The notes below the pieces were generated by a model. It was not told the origin of the DNA. It searched no databases and saw only the letters and a program-made list of their open reading frames with translations. The translations under genes were made by a program, and so were the position numbers. A stretch of DNA of 64,000 nt, from contig NZ_VIRF01000078.1 of NCBI RefSeq assembly GCF_008107685.1, positions 62,001 through 126,000 on the forward strand, read 5' to 3'. Source of the DNA: Novosphingobium sp. BW1 (GTDB lineage Bacteria > Pseudomonadota > Alphaproteobacteria > Sphingomonadales > Sphingomonadaceae). Shown piece by piece: positions 47,195 to 56,240 of the stretch; positions within the stretch are counted from its first letter, which is position 1; the number at the start of each line of letters is the position of its first letter.

Positions 47195-48568
47195 TCAGGG
47201 TTCGTCGTGCGCCGGGACTGCGCTGATCGCGCCGGGCTCGTTCGCGACAATTTTCAGAACCGCGGTCCACGCCTCGACATTCTGCTGAAGGGCGGCCGGA
47301 TCGACCTTGTCCAGCGTGTCGTCGGGGGTGTGGTGCAGGTCGAAGTAGTGCATGCCATCCTGGCCCAGATCGACCACGGCCAGTTTCTGCTCGGCGATGA
47401 TCGGACCAACGTCGGTGCCGCCATGGGCCGCGCCCTCGTGCGGCACGATACCGAGCGGAAGGACGGCACCATTGACCTTGTCGGCAAGATCGCTGTTGCC
47501 CGCCGCAAAGCGGGTCTTGGCCTGCCAGACACGGTCCGCGCCGAAATCGCTTTCCATGGCAAGCGCGTGCGGCTCGTTCGCGTGCAGCTTCATGTAGTGA
47601 TCGCCGCCGCTGTAGTAGATACCCTGCTCTTCATCGCCCGCCCACAGCACGCGGATCGTGCGTAGGGCCTGACCACCGTCCTGCGCGGCGAGCGCAGCGG
47701 CTGTCACGATCCCGCAGCCTGATGCATCGTCGATAGCCCCGGTGCCAAGGTCCCAGGAATCAAGGTGGCAGCCCACCAGGATCATCGGCAGGCTGGGATC
47801 GCGCCCCGGCAGATCCGCGATCACGTTGCCTGAAGTCGCATTCTCCAGCGGCCTACCTTCAAGACGAAGGGCGATCTCCATCGGTTTGCCGCCGCCTGCG
47901 ATACGCGCGATCAGGTCTGCATCGGGGTTCGATACCGCGCCCGCCGGGATCGGGTTTGCCTTGCCAAAGGCAGTCACGCCGGTATGCGGATTGCGATGAC
48001 TGTCGGTGCCCGCCGAACGGATGACGATGGCAAGAGCACCGCGCTCGGACGCCATCGCGGGCCCGGCCCGGCGCACGTTACCATAAGGTCCATAGCCTGA
48101 ACCGTCCTGCGCACGGCGCATCGCATGGTCGACAAAGGCGATCTTGCCCTTGAGCGAACCTCTAGGGGCGGCCTCCAGCGCCTCCAGCGTCGAAAAATAG
48201 ACCAGCGGTGCGGTCAGACCGCCCTCGGGCGTGGGCACCGAAAAGCCCAGCGCGGTGATGGCGAGCGGCTGCGGATAGGGCGCGGTCAGGCGTGCCTCTT
48301 CAGGCCCGCGCTGCCAGGTCGTCGTCGCAAATTCCTCGATCCGTACGTTCTGGAAGCCCAGCGCCTCGAGCTTGGCCTTGCCCCAGTCGCGGGCGCGGTC
48401 CTCGGCTTCGGAGCCCGCCATGCGCGGACCGACCTCCGTGGTCAGCCCCTCGGTGATTTCCCAAGCCACCCCCTCGCCCTCTACAGGCTTGGCGGTAACG
48501 GGAATGGCGTAAAGGGCGACGGCGGTGAGCACCGCGCCGAGCGCGGTTGAAGGAATGTTGCGTATCAT
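47195..48568 (-). CDS. Exported M28-family metallopeptidase
   Basis: A 457-residue secreted peptidase. A signal peptide (about residues 1-26, ending VTAK) precedes a PA-domain insert and the M28 catalytic domain. Zinc ligands and the catalytic acid are in VGCHLDSWDLGTGAIDDASGC, WAGDEEQG and YFDLHHTPDDTLDKVD. The frame is open well upstream across the ettA gene, but ATG 48568 directly starts the signal peptide. It is probably a periplasmic aminopeptidase or carboxypeptidase. Confidence 0.9.
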   Translation of the reverse strand: MIRNIPSTALGAVLTAVALYAIPVTAKPVEGEGVAWEITEGLTTEVGPRMAGSEAEDRARDWGKAKLEALGFQNVRIEEFATTTWQRGPEEARLTAPYPQPLAITALGFSVPTPEGGLTAPLVYFSTLEALEAAPRGSLKGKIAFVDHAMRRAQDGSGYGPYGNVRRAGPAMASERGALAIVIRSAGTDSHRNPHTGVTAFGKANPIPAGAVSNPDADLIARIAGGGKPMEIALRLEGRPLENATSGNVIADLPGRDPSLPMILVGCHLDSWDLGTGAIDDASGCGIVTAAALAAQDGGQALRTIRVLWAGDEEQGIYYSGGDHYMKLHANEPHALAMESDFGADRVWQAKTRFAAGNSDLADKVNGAVLPLGIVPHEGAAHGGTDVGPIIAEQKLAVVDLGQDGMHYFDLHHTPDDTLDKVDPAALQQNVEAWTAVLKIVANEPGAISAVPAHDEP

Positions 48569-48745
48569 CGCACGAAGGTATCGCGGCCATAGGCGCCTGC
48601 CAAGCAACGAAACACCTTGGCGCGCAAGCTGTCCGCATCCATGCCTTACCGCCTGCTTCCAACTCATCGGGCCGCTTGCAGGCCGGGGACGGGCTCTGTA
48701 AGGGCCAAGGCCAAGTATTCCATCAACACAGCATCCGAGGACCGC

Positions 48746-50425
48746 ATGGCCGCGCAATACGCCTTCGTCATGAAGGACATGACCAAGACCTTCCCGGGCG
48801 CACCCAAGCCGGTGCTCTCCAACATCAACCTGCAGTTTTACCAGGGCGCCAAGATCGGCATCGTTGGCCCCAACGGCGCGGGCAAGTCGACCCTTATGAA
48901 GATCATGGGCGGTATCGACACCGATTTTTCGGGCGAAGCCTGGCCCGGTGAGAACATCACCGTGGGCTACCTGCCGCAGGAACCCCAGCTCGACGAGAGC
49001 AAGACCGTGCTCGAAAACGTCAAGGACGGCGCGCGCGAAGTGGCCGACATGGTCGACCGCTTCAACGCGATCTCGGCCGAAATGGGTGATCCGCAGGACG
49101 ACACCGACTTCGACGCGCTCATGGAGGAAATGGGCACGCTGCAGGACAAGATCGACGCCGTCGATGGCTGGACGCTCGACAACCAGCTCGAAGTGGCGAT
49201 GGAAGCCCTGCGCTGCCCGCCCAGCGACTGGGACGTTAAAAGCCTCTCGGGCGGTGAAAAGCGCCGCATCGCGCTGACCCGCCTGCTCATCCAGAAGCCC
49301 GACATCCTGCTGCTCGACGAACCGACGAACCACCTCGACGCCGAAAGCGTCAACTGGCTGGAAAATCACCTCGCCGAGTACCACGGTGCCGTGCTGATGA
49401 TCACCCACGACCGCTACTTCCTCGACAACGTGGTGGGCTGGATCCTCGAACTCGACCGCGGAAAGTACTTCCCCTACGAAGGCAACTACTCGACGTACCT
49501 TGAGAAGAAGGCCAAGCGCCTTGAGCAGGAAGACCGCGAGGCGACGGGCCGTCAGAAGGCCCTCAAGGACGAGCTCGAGTGGATCCGCGCCGGCGTCAAG
49601 GGACGCCAGACCAAGTCCAAGGCCCGTATCCGCAAGTTCGAGGAACTGCAGAACGCGCAGGACCAGCGCACCCCCGGCAAGGCCCAGATCGTCATCCAGG
49701 TGCCCGAGCGCCTGGGCGGCAAGGTCATCGAAGCCAAGGGCATCTCCAAGGCCTTTGGCGACAAGCTTCTGTTCGAGGACCTATCGTTCATCCTGCCGCC
49801 CGGCGGCATCGTCGGCGTCATCGGCCCCAACGGTGCGGGTAAGTCGACCCTCTTCAAGATGCTCACCGGCCAGGAGAAGCCCGACACCGGCGAGATCGAG
49901 ATAGGTCAGACCGTGCATCTGGGCTATGTGGACCAGAACCGCGACCACCTCGATGGCAAGAACAACGTCTGGGAGGAAATCTCCGACGGCCTCGACTACA
50001 TGAAGGTCAACGGCCACGACGTGTCGACACGTGCCTATGTCGGCGCCTTCAACTTCAAGGGCCAGGACCAGCAGAAGAACGTCGGCAAGCTCTCGGGCGG
50101 TGAACGCAACCGCGTCCACCTTGCCAAGATGCTCAAGGAGGGTGGCAACGTCCTCCTGCTTGACGAACCAACCAACGACCTCGACGTTGAAACCCTCGGT
50201 GCGCTCGAAGAGGCGATCGAGAACTTCGCCGGATGCGCCGTGGTCATCTCGCACGACCGCTTCTTCCTCGACCGTCTGGCCACGCACATCCTCGCCTTCG
50301 AGGGCAACAGCCACGTCGAATGGTTCGAAGGCAACTTCGAGGCCTACGAAGAGGACAAGCGCCGCCGCCTCGGCGATGCGGCCGACCGTCCGACCGCGCT
50401 GGCCTACAAGAAGCTGACGCGCTGA
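48746..50425 (+). CDS. ettA: Energy-dependent translational throttle protein EttA (ABC-F)
   Basis: A 559-residue ABC-F protein with two nucleotide-binding domains and no TM segments. Walker A is GPNGAGKST near residues 39 and 358. The signatures are LSGGEKRR and LSGGERNR, and Walker B is ILLLDEPTNHLDA and VLLLDEPTNDLDV. The Arm/linker sequence (RTKSKARIRKFEEL-type, here KGRQTKSKARI) fits EttA, which gates the ribosomal E site according to ATP level. ATG 48746 is preceded by CGAGG. A terminator follows the gene. Confidence 0.95.
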   Translation: MAAQYAFVMKDMTKTFPGAPKPVLSNINLQFYQGAKIGIVGPNGAGKSTLMKIMGGIDTDFSGEAWPGENITVGYLPQEPQLDESKTVLENVKDGAREVADMVDRFNAISAEMGDPQDDTDFDALMEEMGTLQDKIDAVDGWTLDNQLEVAMEALRCPPSDWDVKSLSGGEKRRIALTRLLIQKPDILLLDEPTNHLDAESVNWLENHLAEYHGAVLMITHDRYFLDNVVGWILELDRGKYFPYEGNYSTYLEKKAKRLEQEDREATGRQKALKDELEWIRAGVKGRQTKSKARIRKFEELQNAQDQRTPGKAQIVIQVPERLGGKVIEAKGISKAFGDKLLFEDLSFILPPGGIVGVIGPNGAGKSTLFKMLTGQEKPDTGEIEIGQTVHLGYVDQNRDHLDGKNNVWEEISDGLDYMKVNGHDVSTRAYVGAFNFKGQDQQKNVGKLSGGERNRVHLAKMLKEGGNVLLLDEPTNDLDVETLGALEEAIENFAGCAVVISHDRFFLDRLATHILAFEGNSHVEWFEGNFEAYEEDKRRRLGDAADRPTALAYKKLTR

Positions 50426-50448
50426 CACATCCCTCCACAAGGATCGAG

Positions 50449-50478
50449 ACGGCCCGCCCGAAACGGCGGGCCGTTTTC
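50449..50478 (+). terminator. Rho-independent terminator after ettA
   Basis: A perfect 10 bp stem, ACGGCCCGCC / GGCGGGCCGT, with the loop CGAAAC and four T at the 3' side, 24 bp after the ettA stop. Confidence 0.92.
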
Positions 50479-50676
50479 GTATATGACGGCCCCAGTCGCG
50501 ACGTTCATCAAAATAACCCCTGACATGAACGCAAAGCCGTAACCCAGTTCAGCTTCAGGCAAGTCGCCTCAGGGTAGAACCGGATCAACGCTGAAAACGA
50601 TTGGATAAAGCTCTCACCCCACCTCCGCGCAATGGTTACGGAACGATTGGCTGCGAGAGCAGAAGAGGTACCCACA

Positions 50677-51564
50677 ATGTCCAGAACACTTCTGAAGGCC
50701 GGAGCCTGGGGAGCCATGCTCCTTGCCACGACCGGAATGGTCCTTCCCGACATCGCGATTGCGCAGGAACGTGGGCGTCATGAGCGCGCTAACCGCGGTG
50801 ATCGCGGCGGCCAGCGCCAGGCGCGTCAACAACGCCAGGCGAACCCGCAACGCCAGGCGAGCCCGCAACGCCAGGCGAGCCCGCAACGCCAGGCCCGGCC
50901 CAGCCGTCCGGCGCAGACCCGCAACAATCGTGGTGGAGCAAGTATCGAACGGAGGCAGGAGCGCGCAGAGCGCAATTACAGCCGCCGCGAGACAAGCCGC
51001 GCCCAGCGCCTCGAGCGTAGCCGCGCCAGCCGCGCCGAGCGCACGGCCCGGCCGGATGCCCGCCGCAATGTGCGCGACAACCGCCAGGCCCAGAATCGGG
51101 AAACCCGCCGGGACACACGGCGCGACACCCGCTATGACCACCGTGACCAGCGCCGGGACAGCCGGTTTGACCGTCGCGACGACCGCCGTGGAAATCGCTA
51201 TGAACGGCGTGATAACCGCCGCGACTATCGCTCCAGCCGCCGCGCCGAACGGCGTTGGGACCGCAACGAGTGGCGCCGCAACAACCGCTACAACTGGCGT
51301 AGCTATCGGGCTCAGCACCGTTCGCACTACCGCCTGGGACGCTACTACGCCCCCTACCGCGGCTATGCTTACCGCCGCCTGAGCATCGGCTTCTCGCTGG
51401 GCGCGATGTTCTACGGCAGCCGTTACTGGATCAACGACCCCTGGGCCTACCGTCTGCCCGCCGTCTACGGCCCCTACCGCTGGGTCCGTTACTATGACGA
51501 CGTGCTTCTGGTTAACACCTATACGGGCGAAGTTGTCGACGTGATCTACGACTTCTTCTGGTAA
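50677..51564 (+). CDS. RcnB-family exported protein with Arg-rich repeat region
   Basis: A 295-residue protein with a signal peptide (ending IAIAQ near residue 30). A very Arg/Asp/Gln-rich low-complexity middle (about 32-215) contains the tandem P-Q-R-Q-A-S motif. The C-terminal RcnB domain has WVRYYDDVLLVNTYTGEVVDVIYDFFW at its end. RcnB of E. coli is a periplasmic protein in nickel/cobalt homeostasis. Sphingomonad members are often annotated this way but their metal role is unproven, and this one is much longer than RcnB. ATG 50677 has GAAGAGG eight bases upstream. Confidence 0.87.
   Translation: MSRTLLKAGAWGAMLLATTGMVLPDIAIAQERGRHERANRGDRGGQRQARQQRQANPQRQASPQRQASPQRQARPSRPAQTRNNRGGASIERRQERAERNYSRRETSRAQRLERSRASRAERTARPDARRNVRDNRQAQNRETRRDTRRDTRYDHRDQRRDSRFDRRDDRRGNRYERRDNRRDYRSSRRAERRWDRNEWRRNNRYNWRSYRAQHRSHYRLGRYYAPYRGYAYRRLSIGFSLGAMFYGSRYWINDPWAYRLPAVYGPYRWVRYYDDVLLVNTYTGEVVDVIYDFFW
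50831..50894 (+). repeat. 18-bp tandem repeat within the RcnB-family gene
   Basis: The unit AACGCCAGGCGAGCCCGC is repeated about 3.5 times (starts at 50831, 50849, 50867 and a partial copy at 50885), with one base difference in the first copy. It encodes repeats of six residues (R-Q-A-S/N-P-Q). Being in frame, copy-number changes would lengthen or shorten the protein without frameshift. Confidence 0.88.
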
Positions 51565-51589
51565 CACCCTCGTTCATCGATCGCGATCA

Positions 51590-51619
51590 GCCCCCTTGCT
51601 CTGCGGCAAGGGGGCTTTT
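51590..51619 (+). terminator. Rho-independent terminator after the RcnB-family gene
   Basis: A perfect 10 bp stem, GCCCCCTTGC / GCAAGGGGGC, with a six-base loop, followed by four T. It lies 25 bp after the stop codon. Confidence 0.92.
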
Positions 51620-51677
51620 GCGTATCCGGGACAATCCCGAGATTGATCCGTCCTCGTGAACCTGCGAGCATGGTTCG

Positions 51678-52343
51678 ATGGACGCAGAGCGACTTTTGGA
51701 TCGAGAGATCCTCGCCCGCATCGGCACCCGGGTGCGCAACCGGCTCGACGCCGCACCCGCCGTACGCCGCCTCCCCGACGAACGCGCCGAGATCTACACG
51801 CTCGACAATTTCCTCGACGCGGACTGCTGCCGCCATCTGATCGATCTGATCGATGCCGAAGCGCAGCCCTCCGCCCTGGTCGACGATTCCGACAACACAC
51901 AGATCCGCACGAGCTGCTCAAGCGACATAGATCCCGAGGATTCAGTCGTACGCCGCCTCGACGCGCGGCTGTGCGCCCTGACCGGACTTTCGGGCCAGCG
52001 CAGCGAAGCTGCGCAGGGGCAGCGCTACGAGTGCGGCCAGTTCTTCGCCGAACATTGCGACTGGTTCGACACCAGCGCCGAATACTGGCAGCGCGAGAAA
52101 AACTGCGGACGCCAACGCAGCTGGACCGCGATGATCTATCTCAACGCCGTCGATGAAGGCGGCGCGACCGAGTTCACGCGCCTTTCGCTGCGTATTCGAC
52201 CAAGACTGGGCGGCCTTCTCCTGTGGAACAACGCCTTGCCCGACGGGCGACCCAACCCCTATACCCTCCACGCCGCCCGGCCGGTTGTGCGGGGCACCAA
52301 GTACATCGTCACGAAATGGTTTCGCTCCCACACCTGGCAATAG
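51678..52343 (+). CDS. 2OG-Fe(II) dioxygenase, prolyl 4-hydroxylase-like
   Basis: A 221-residue protein with the double-stranded beta-helix of 2-oxoglutarate/iron dioxygenases. The HxD iron ligands are in FFAEHCDWFD (about residues 122-124). The distal histidine is in YTLHAARPVVRGTKYIVTKWFR, whose lysine or arginine would bind 2-oxoglutarate. The RSWTAMIYLN and EGGATEFTRL strands are typical of prolyl 4-hydroxylase-like enzymes. The protein target is unknown. Both iron ligand sites appear intact. Confidence 0.88.
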   Translation: MDAERLLDREILARIGTRVRNRLDAAPAVRRLPDERAEIYTLDNFLDADCCRHLIDLIDAEAQPSALVDDSDNTQIRTSCSSDIDPEDSVVRRLDARLCALTGLSGQRSEAAQGQRYECGQFFAEHCDWFDTSAEYWQREKNCGRQRSWTAMIYLNAVDEGGATEFTRLSLRIRPRLGGLLLWNNALPDGRPNPYTLHAARPVVRGTKYIVTKWFRSHTWQ

Positions 52344-52479
52344 GCCGCGCGGGCTCACCTCCCACACTTCTAAAGCGGCGGTGGCGGCGCGCGCCGGCCG
52401 CTAGCCTTGTGATCCTTGGTGTGATCGCCGCACCCCGCCGCCCTGCCCTGTGACAACCGAGGCCGAGCAGACTGACAGG

Positions 52480-53500
52480 CGGCAGGATTCTCGCGCCCTG
52501 CGCAGGCCTTTTTGCGAACCAGGAGGCTCGCGAGGCGGCCCTCGATCCGCTTGCCGCGCTCTAGTTCCTGACAATGCCGATGCGCGCTAGCGGGCGACCT
52601 GCGCTTTTCCCACGCCCTCTTCCAAGAGCGCATGGCTGAGCACGTTGCGGCACTACGGCCGGAAATGCGGAGCCTCGAAGGGGCATTCCCGTTCCACCAT
52701 TTTGCGGGACTTCAGCTTGATTTTCCCTCGCTCATCGCGCCCGGCGGGCCTTTTCCTACGATAACGAAGAAGATTACCGTGAGGTCCTGCGACTCTACGC
52801 CGCTTTTCCCACGATCATCGACACCGCCATCGCCCGCTACGAAGCTGGAGGATTCTATGTGGAAGGCGCGGGCCGCATCCCGGCGACCTTCTTCTACAAC
52901 ACTTAAAACCTGGAAAATTACTTCGTCTCGAGCGTGACGACACTTTACCAGCACGAAGCCATGCCCGGCCATCACCTGCAGATCAGCCTTGCACGCGAGA
53001 ACTCCGCCCAGCCCACCTTCCAGCGCAATTCGCAGACCACTGCGTTCGTGGAAGGCTGGGTGCTTTACGCCGAGACCCTGGTCTACGACATGGGCCTCTA
53101 CGACGACCCGCTTCAGCATTGGGGAACGCTCGACGATGAGATGCTGCGCGCGATGGGCCTCGTCCTCGACACCGGCCTTGACGCACGTCATTGGTCACGC
53201 GCGCAGGCCATCGACTACATGCTTGACCATTCCGGCATGGGTTGCAGCGATGCCGAGGCCGAGGCCGAAGTCGACCGCTACATCGCGATTCCGGCCCGGG
53301 CCCTGTCCTATAAAATCGGCGCGCTCACCATCCAGAAGCTGCGCCGAGACGCCGAACAACGCCTCGGCTCGCGCTTTGTTATCCGTGACTTGCACGAGAC
53401 CGTTCTAGTCTCGGACGCGTGCCGCTCTGCCTGCTAAAGGAACAGGTCGAGGGATGGGTTGCCGCGCCAGAGGGGACCTCTGTTGCGCAGCACGCCCGCT
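52480..53500 (+). pseudogene. Decayed DUF885-family metallopeptidase gene
   Basis: Pieces of one DUF885 (YHEAxPGHH-type) protein can be read in several frames. They are GLFANQEAREAALDPLAAL near 52506-52562 (then TAG), DLRFSHALFQERMAEH through LQLDFPSLIAPGGPF (52600-52750), YDNEEDYREVLRLYAAFPTI in another frame (52757 on), an apparent internal deletion near 52845, an in-frame TAA at 52904-52906, then the metal motif YQHEAMPGHHLQIS at about 52945. A last frameshift near 53410 brings in LLKEQVEGWVAA. The core catalytic third is open (52934-53437) but the gene as a whole is dead. The intact protein would be near 600 residues. Confidence 0.87.
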
Positions 53501-53519
53501 AGTTTGGGTTTGCGCAGCC

Positions 53520-55139
53520 TCAGGCCAGCGCTTCGGCGATGAGCTTGCGCGTCTCAGGCACACCGTAGAGCGCGATGAAGCTGCCCATGCGCGGCCCCTG
53601 GCTGGAGCCTAGCAGCGTCTCGTACTGCGCCTTGAACCAGTCACGCAGGCTCTCAAAGCCGTACTGCTCGTCCTTGCCGATCTCGTAGACGATGTTCTGC
53701 AGGTCCTCCGCCGAAACATTGGCCTCGACCTTGGCAAGCTGCGCATCGAGCTCGGCAAGAGCGGCCACTTCACCGCCCTCGGGCTTGCGGCGCTGCAGGG
53801 TCGGCGCGATGTAGTCACGGTTGTAGGCGAGCGCGCAGCTCACCATCGCGTCCAGCGCGGGGTGCTCGGTAGGTTCGGCGTTTTCGACATAGTTCGCCAG
53901 GTAGGACCAGACCTGCTCACGCGTGGCGTTGGCGCCTAGCACACCGACAAGGTTCAGGAGCAGCGCAAAGGTTACCGGCGGCACCGGCACATCGTTCTGC
54001 TTCTGGCCGTTCGTGCGCAGGAGGTGCCACACCGGGTTGCCCAGTTGCTTGTCGAGCGCCTGCTTGAACAGGTTGCCATAGAACTGCCAGTATTCGTCCA
54101 CGGCCTTGGGGATCACGCCGATGTGCAGCTGCTTGGCGCTCTTGGGTTCACGGAACAGATAGAAGCCGAGCGACTCCTCGGTGCCGTAGGTCAGCCACTG
54201 CTCGATGGTGAGACCATTGCCCTTTGACTTGGAGATCTTCTCCCCGTTCTCATCGAGGAACAGCTCATAGATCAGCCCTTCGGGACGGCGACGGCCGAGG
54301 ATCTTGGCGATCTTGCCTGACTGCGTGACCGAATCGGTCAGGTCCTTGCCGCACATCTCGTAGTCGACACCAAGGTCCACCCAGCGCATGGCCCAGTCGA
54401 CCTTCCACTGCAGCTTGGCCTGGCCGCCGAACACGCTCTGCTCGACCGTGGAGCCGTCCTCGTCGGTGAAGCGGATCATGCCGGTCGCGGGATCCAGCAC
54501 TTCAACCGGAACCTGCAGAACGACGCCCGTTGTCGGCGAGACCGGGAGCACGGGCGAATAGGTCTTGCGACGCTCTTCGCGCAGCGTGGGCAGCATGACG
54601 CCCATAATCGCATCGTAGTGGGTGAGGACACCGCTCAACGCGTGGTCGAAACGGCCCGCATTGTAGCGCTCGCTCGCCGAGACGAACTCATAGTCGAACC
54701 CGAAGCGGTCGAGGAATTCGCGCAGCATCGCGTTGTTATGGTGCGCAAAACTTTCGAACTTGCCGAAAGGATCAGGAATGCGGCTGAGCGGCTTGCCCAG
54801 GTTCGCGGCAAGCAGTTCGGCCCGCGGGATATTGTCCGGAACCTTGCGCAGACCATCCATGTCGTCCGAGAAAGCGACCAGTCGGGTTACGCCGTCCTCC
54901 GGCTTCGCGCCGACCAGCGCCTCGTAGGCGCGGCGCACGAGTGTGGTGCGCAGGACTTCCTGGAACGTCCCGATATGCGGCAGCCCCGAGGGGCCATATC
55001 CCGTCTCGAACAGGATAGGCTCTGGAGAACCGTCAGCACCGCTCTTGCCATTGGGATAGCGCTTGAGCAGTTTCTGGGCCTCCTGGAAGGGCCAGGCCTT
55101 GGACACACGGGCGGCTTCGATCAGGGCATTTTCAGTCAT
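53520..55139 (-). CDS. lysS: Lysyl-tRNA synthetase, class I
   Basis: About 539 residues from ATG 55139 (ATG 55151 would add four). It is a class I LysRS, unrelated to the common class II enzyme, with the HIGH-type motif YGPSGLPHIGTFQE and the KMSKS-type motif EKISKSKGNGL. Class I LysRS is normal in many alphaproteobacteria and archaea. The C-terminal helical anticodon-binding region is complete. It lies back to back with the MscS gene and just after the decayed DUF885 gene. Confidence 0.94.
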   Translation of the reverse strand: MTENALIEAARVSKAWPFQEAQKLLKRYPNGKSGADGSPEPILFETGYGPSGLPHIGTFQEVLRTTLVRRAYEALVGAKPEDGVTRLVAFSDDMDGLRKVPDNIPRAELLAANLGKPLSRIPDPFGKFESFAHHNNAMLREFLDRFGFDYEFVSASERYNAGRFDHALSGVLTHYDAIMGVMLPTLREERRKTYSPVLPVSPTTGVVLQVPVEVLDPATGMIRFTDEDGSTVEQSVFGGQAKLQWKVDWAMRWVDLGVDYEMCGKDLTDSVTQSGKIAKILGRRRPEGLIYELFLDENGEKISKSKGNGLTIEQWLTYGTEESLGFYLFREPKSAKQLHIGVIPKAVDEYWQFYGNLFKQALDKQLGNPVWHLLRTNGQKQNDVPVPPVTFALLLNLVGVLGANATREQVWSYLANYVENAEPTEHPALDAMVSCALAYNRDYIAPTLQRRKPEGGEVAALAELDAQLAKVEANVSAEDLQNIVYEIGKDEQYGFESLRDWFKAQYETLLGSSQGPRMGSFIALYGVPETRKLIAEALA

Positions 55140-55274
55140 GCGCGCGCTCATCTGCGATTGCGCGCGATTTCGCAAGCGCCTTCGGCACTCCGTCTGCGCG
55201 CAAACCGAAACAGGAACCCCCGGCGGTCCTCAACAGTTAGGTGCAAAACGCACCGGAAGGACGGAAAAATCTTC

Positions 55275-56150
55275 GTGAATTATATCGAGACCCTGACCAA
55301 GGAATTGGAGAGCATGGCCATGGGCTTCTTCCAACTCCTGCCCTCGCTCGCCATCGCCCTTGGCATCGTCATACTCACCTGGATCATGGTTGGCGTGTTC
55401 GTGCGCATCATCGGCCGGGTCACCAAGCGCGCAGGCCTGCGCACCGATCTGCAGCAGCTTTTGGAAACAGTGACCAAGCTTGCGGTCTGGATCCTGGGCA
55501 TCCTGATCGCGCTGACCGTCGCAATCCCGAGCTTCACTCCGGCAGGTGCCGTCGCTGGACTGGGTGTCGGTGCTCTGGCTATCGGCTTTGCCTTCCAGGA
55601 CATCTTCGAGAACTTCCTCGCTGGCGTGCTCATCATGCTGCGCGAAAAGATGAACATCGGCGATTCGATTTCGTGCAACGGCATCATGGGTTCGGTCGAG
55701 CGCATCACCCTGCGTGAAACCTACATCCGCCAATTCTCGGGCGAACTGACCGTCGTGCCCAACTCGATGCTGTTCAAGAACGCGGTCGACATCTTCAATG
55801 ACCAGGCCGTACGCCGAGAGCAGGTGGTCGTGGGCGTATCCTACGACACCGACCTTGAAACCGCCGAAACGACCATCCGCAAGGCCGTGGAAGGCATTGC
55901 TGAAGTCGACAAGGACAAGGGCGTCCTTGTCTTCGCGCAGGAATTTGGCGCAAGCTCGGTCGACTTCCTGGTGCTGTGGTGGAGCAACACCGGCGAGCAG
56001 GACAAGCGCCTGACCAAAAGCCACGTGATCATGGCGATCAAGAAGGCGCTTGACGACGCCGAGATCGAGATCCCCTTCCCTTACGTCACGCACACCTTCA
56101 AGGAAGCGCTTGCGGTCGAGAATGCGCCTCTGGCCGCCAACGAAACCTGA
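55275..56150 (+). CDS. Small-conductance mechanosensitive channel (MscS family)
   Basis: A 291-residue MscS-type channel. Three TM helices (about residues 18-40, 60-82 and 85-110) are followed by the pore-lining helix with the Ala/Gly pattern GAVAGLGVGALAIGFAFQDIFENFLAG. The beta domain has the MNIGDSI and VVPNSMLFKN motifs, and the C-terminal vestibule domain is complete. It releases solutes on hypo-osmotic shock. The start is a GTG at 55275; an internal ATG at 55314 is possible. Confidence 0.92.
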   Translation: MNYIETLTKELESMAMGFFQLLPSLAIALGIVILTWIMVGVFVRIIGRVTKRAGLRTDLQQLLETVTKLAVWILGILIALTVAIPSFTPAGAVAGLGVGALAIGFAFQDIFENFLAGVLIMLREKMNIGDSISCNGIMGSVERITLRETYIRQFSGELTVVPNSMLFKNAVDIFNDQAVRREQVVVGVSYDTDLETAETTIRKAVEGIAEVDKDKGVLVFAQEFGASSVDFLVLWWSNTGEQDKRLTKSHVIMAIKKALDDAEIEIPFPYVTHTFKEALAVENAPLAANET

Positions 56151-56162
56151 CAATTCGAGTTA

Positions 56163-56204
56163 CGCCCGTTCAAGCCGGATCACTCTGGCGACTTGAACCG
56201 GGCG
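56163..56204 (+). terminator. Hairpin after the MscS gene (weak terminator candidate)
   Basis: Inverted repeat CGCCCG-TTCAAG / CTTGAA-C-CGGGCG with one bulged base and a loop of about 16 bases, starting 13 bp after the stop. There is no T run, so it may be only an mRNA-end hairpin. Confidence 0.4.
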
Positions 56205-56240
56205 CGATAATCCGCTGACTGGCCGGCATGGAGGGGATTC

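Noticed and set aside
48569-49408. Long minus-strand open frame continuing upstream of the M28 peptidase
   Set aside because: It is the antisense shadow of ettA; the peptidase signal peptide starts at 48568 and the upstream translation resembles no protein.
50614-51567. Minus-strand open frame of about 317 codons opposite the RcnB-family gene
   Set aside because: It is an Ala/Val-rich mirror of the Arg-rich repeat region; the plus strand has the signal peptide, ribosome-binding site, conserved C-terminus and terminator.
54618-55274. N-terminal extension of the MscS reading frame
   Set aside because: It overlaps lysS on the other strand and has no channel features; the conserved protein begins at the GTG at 55275.
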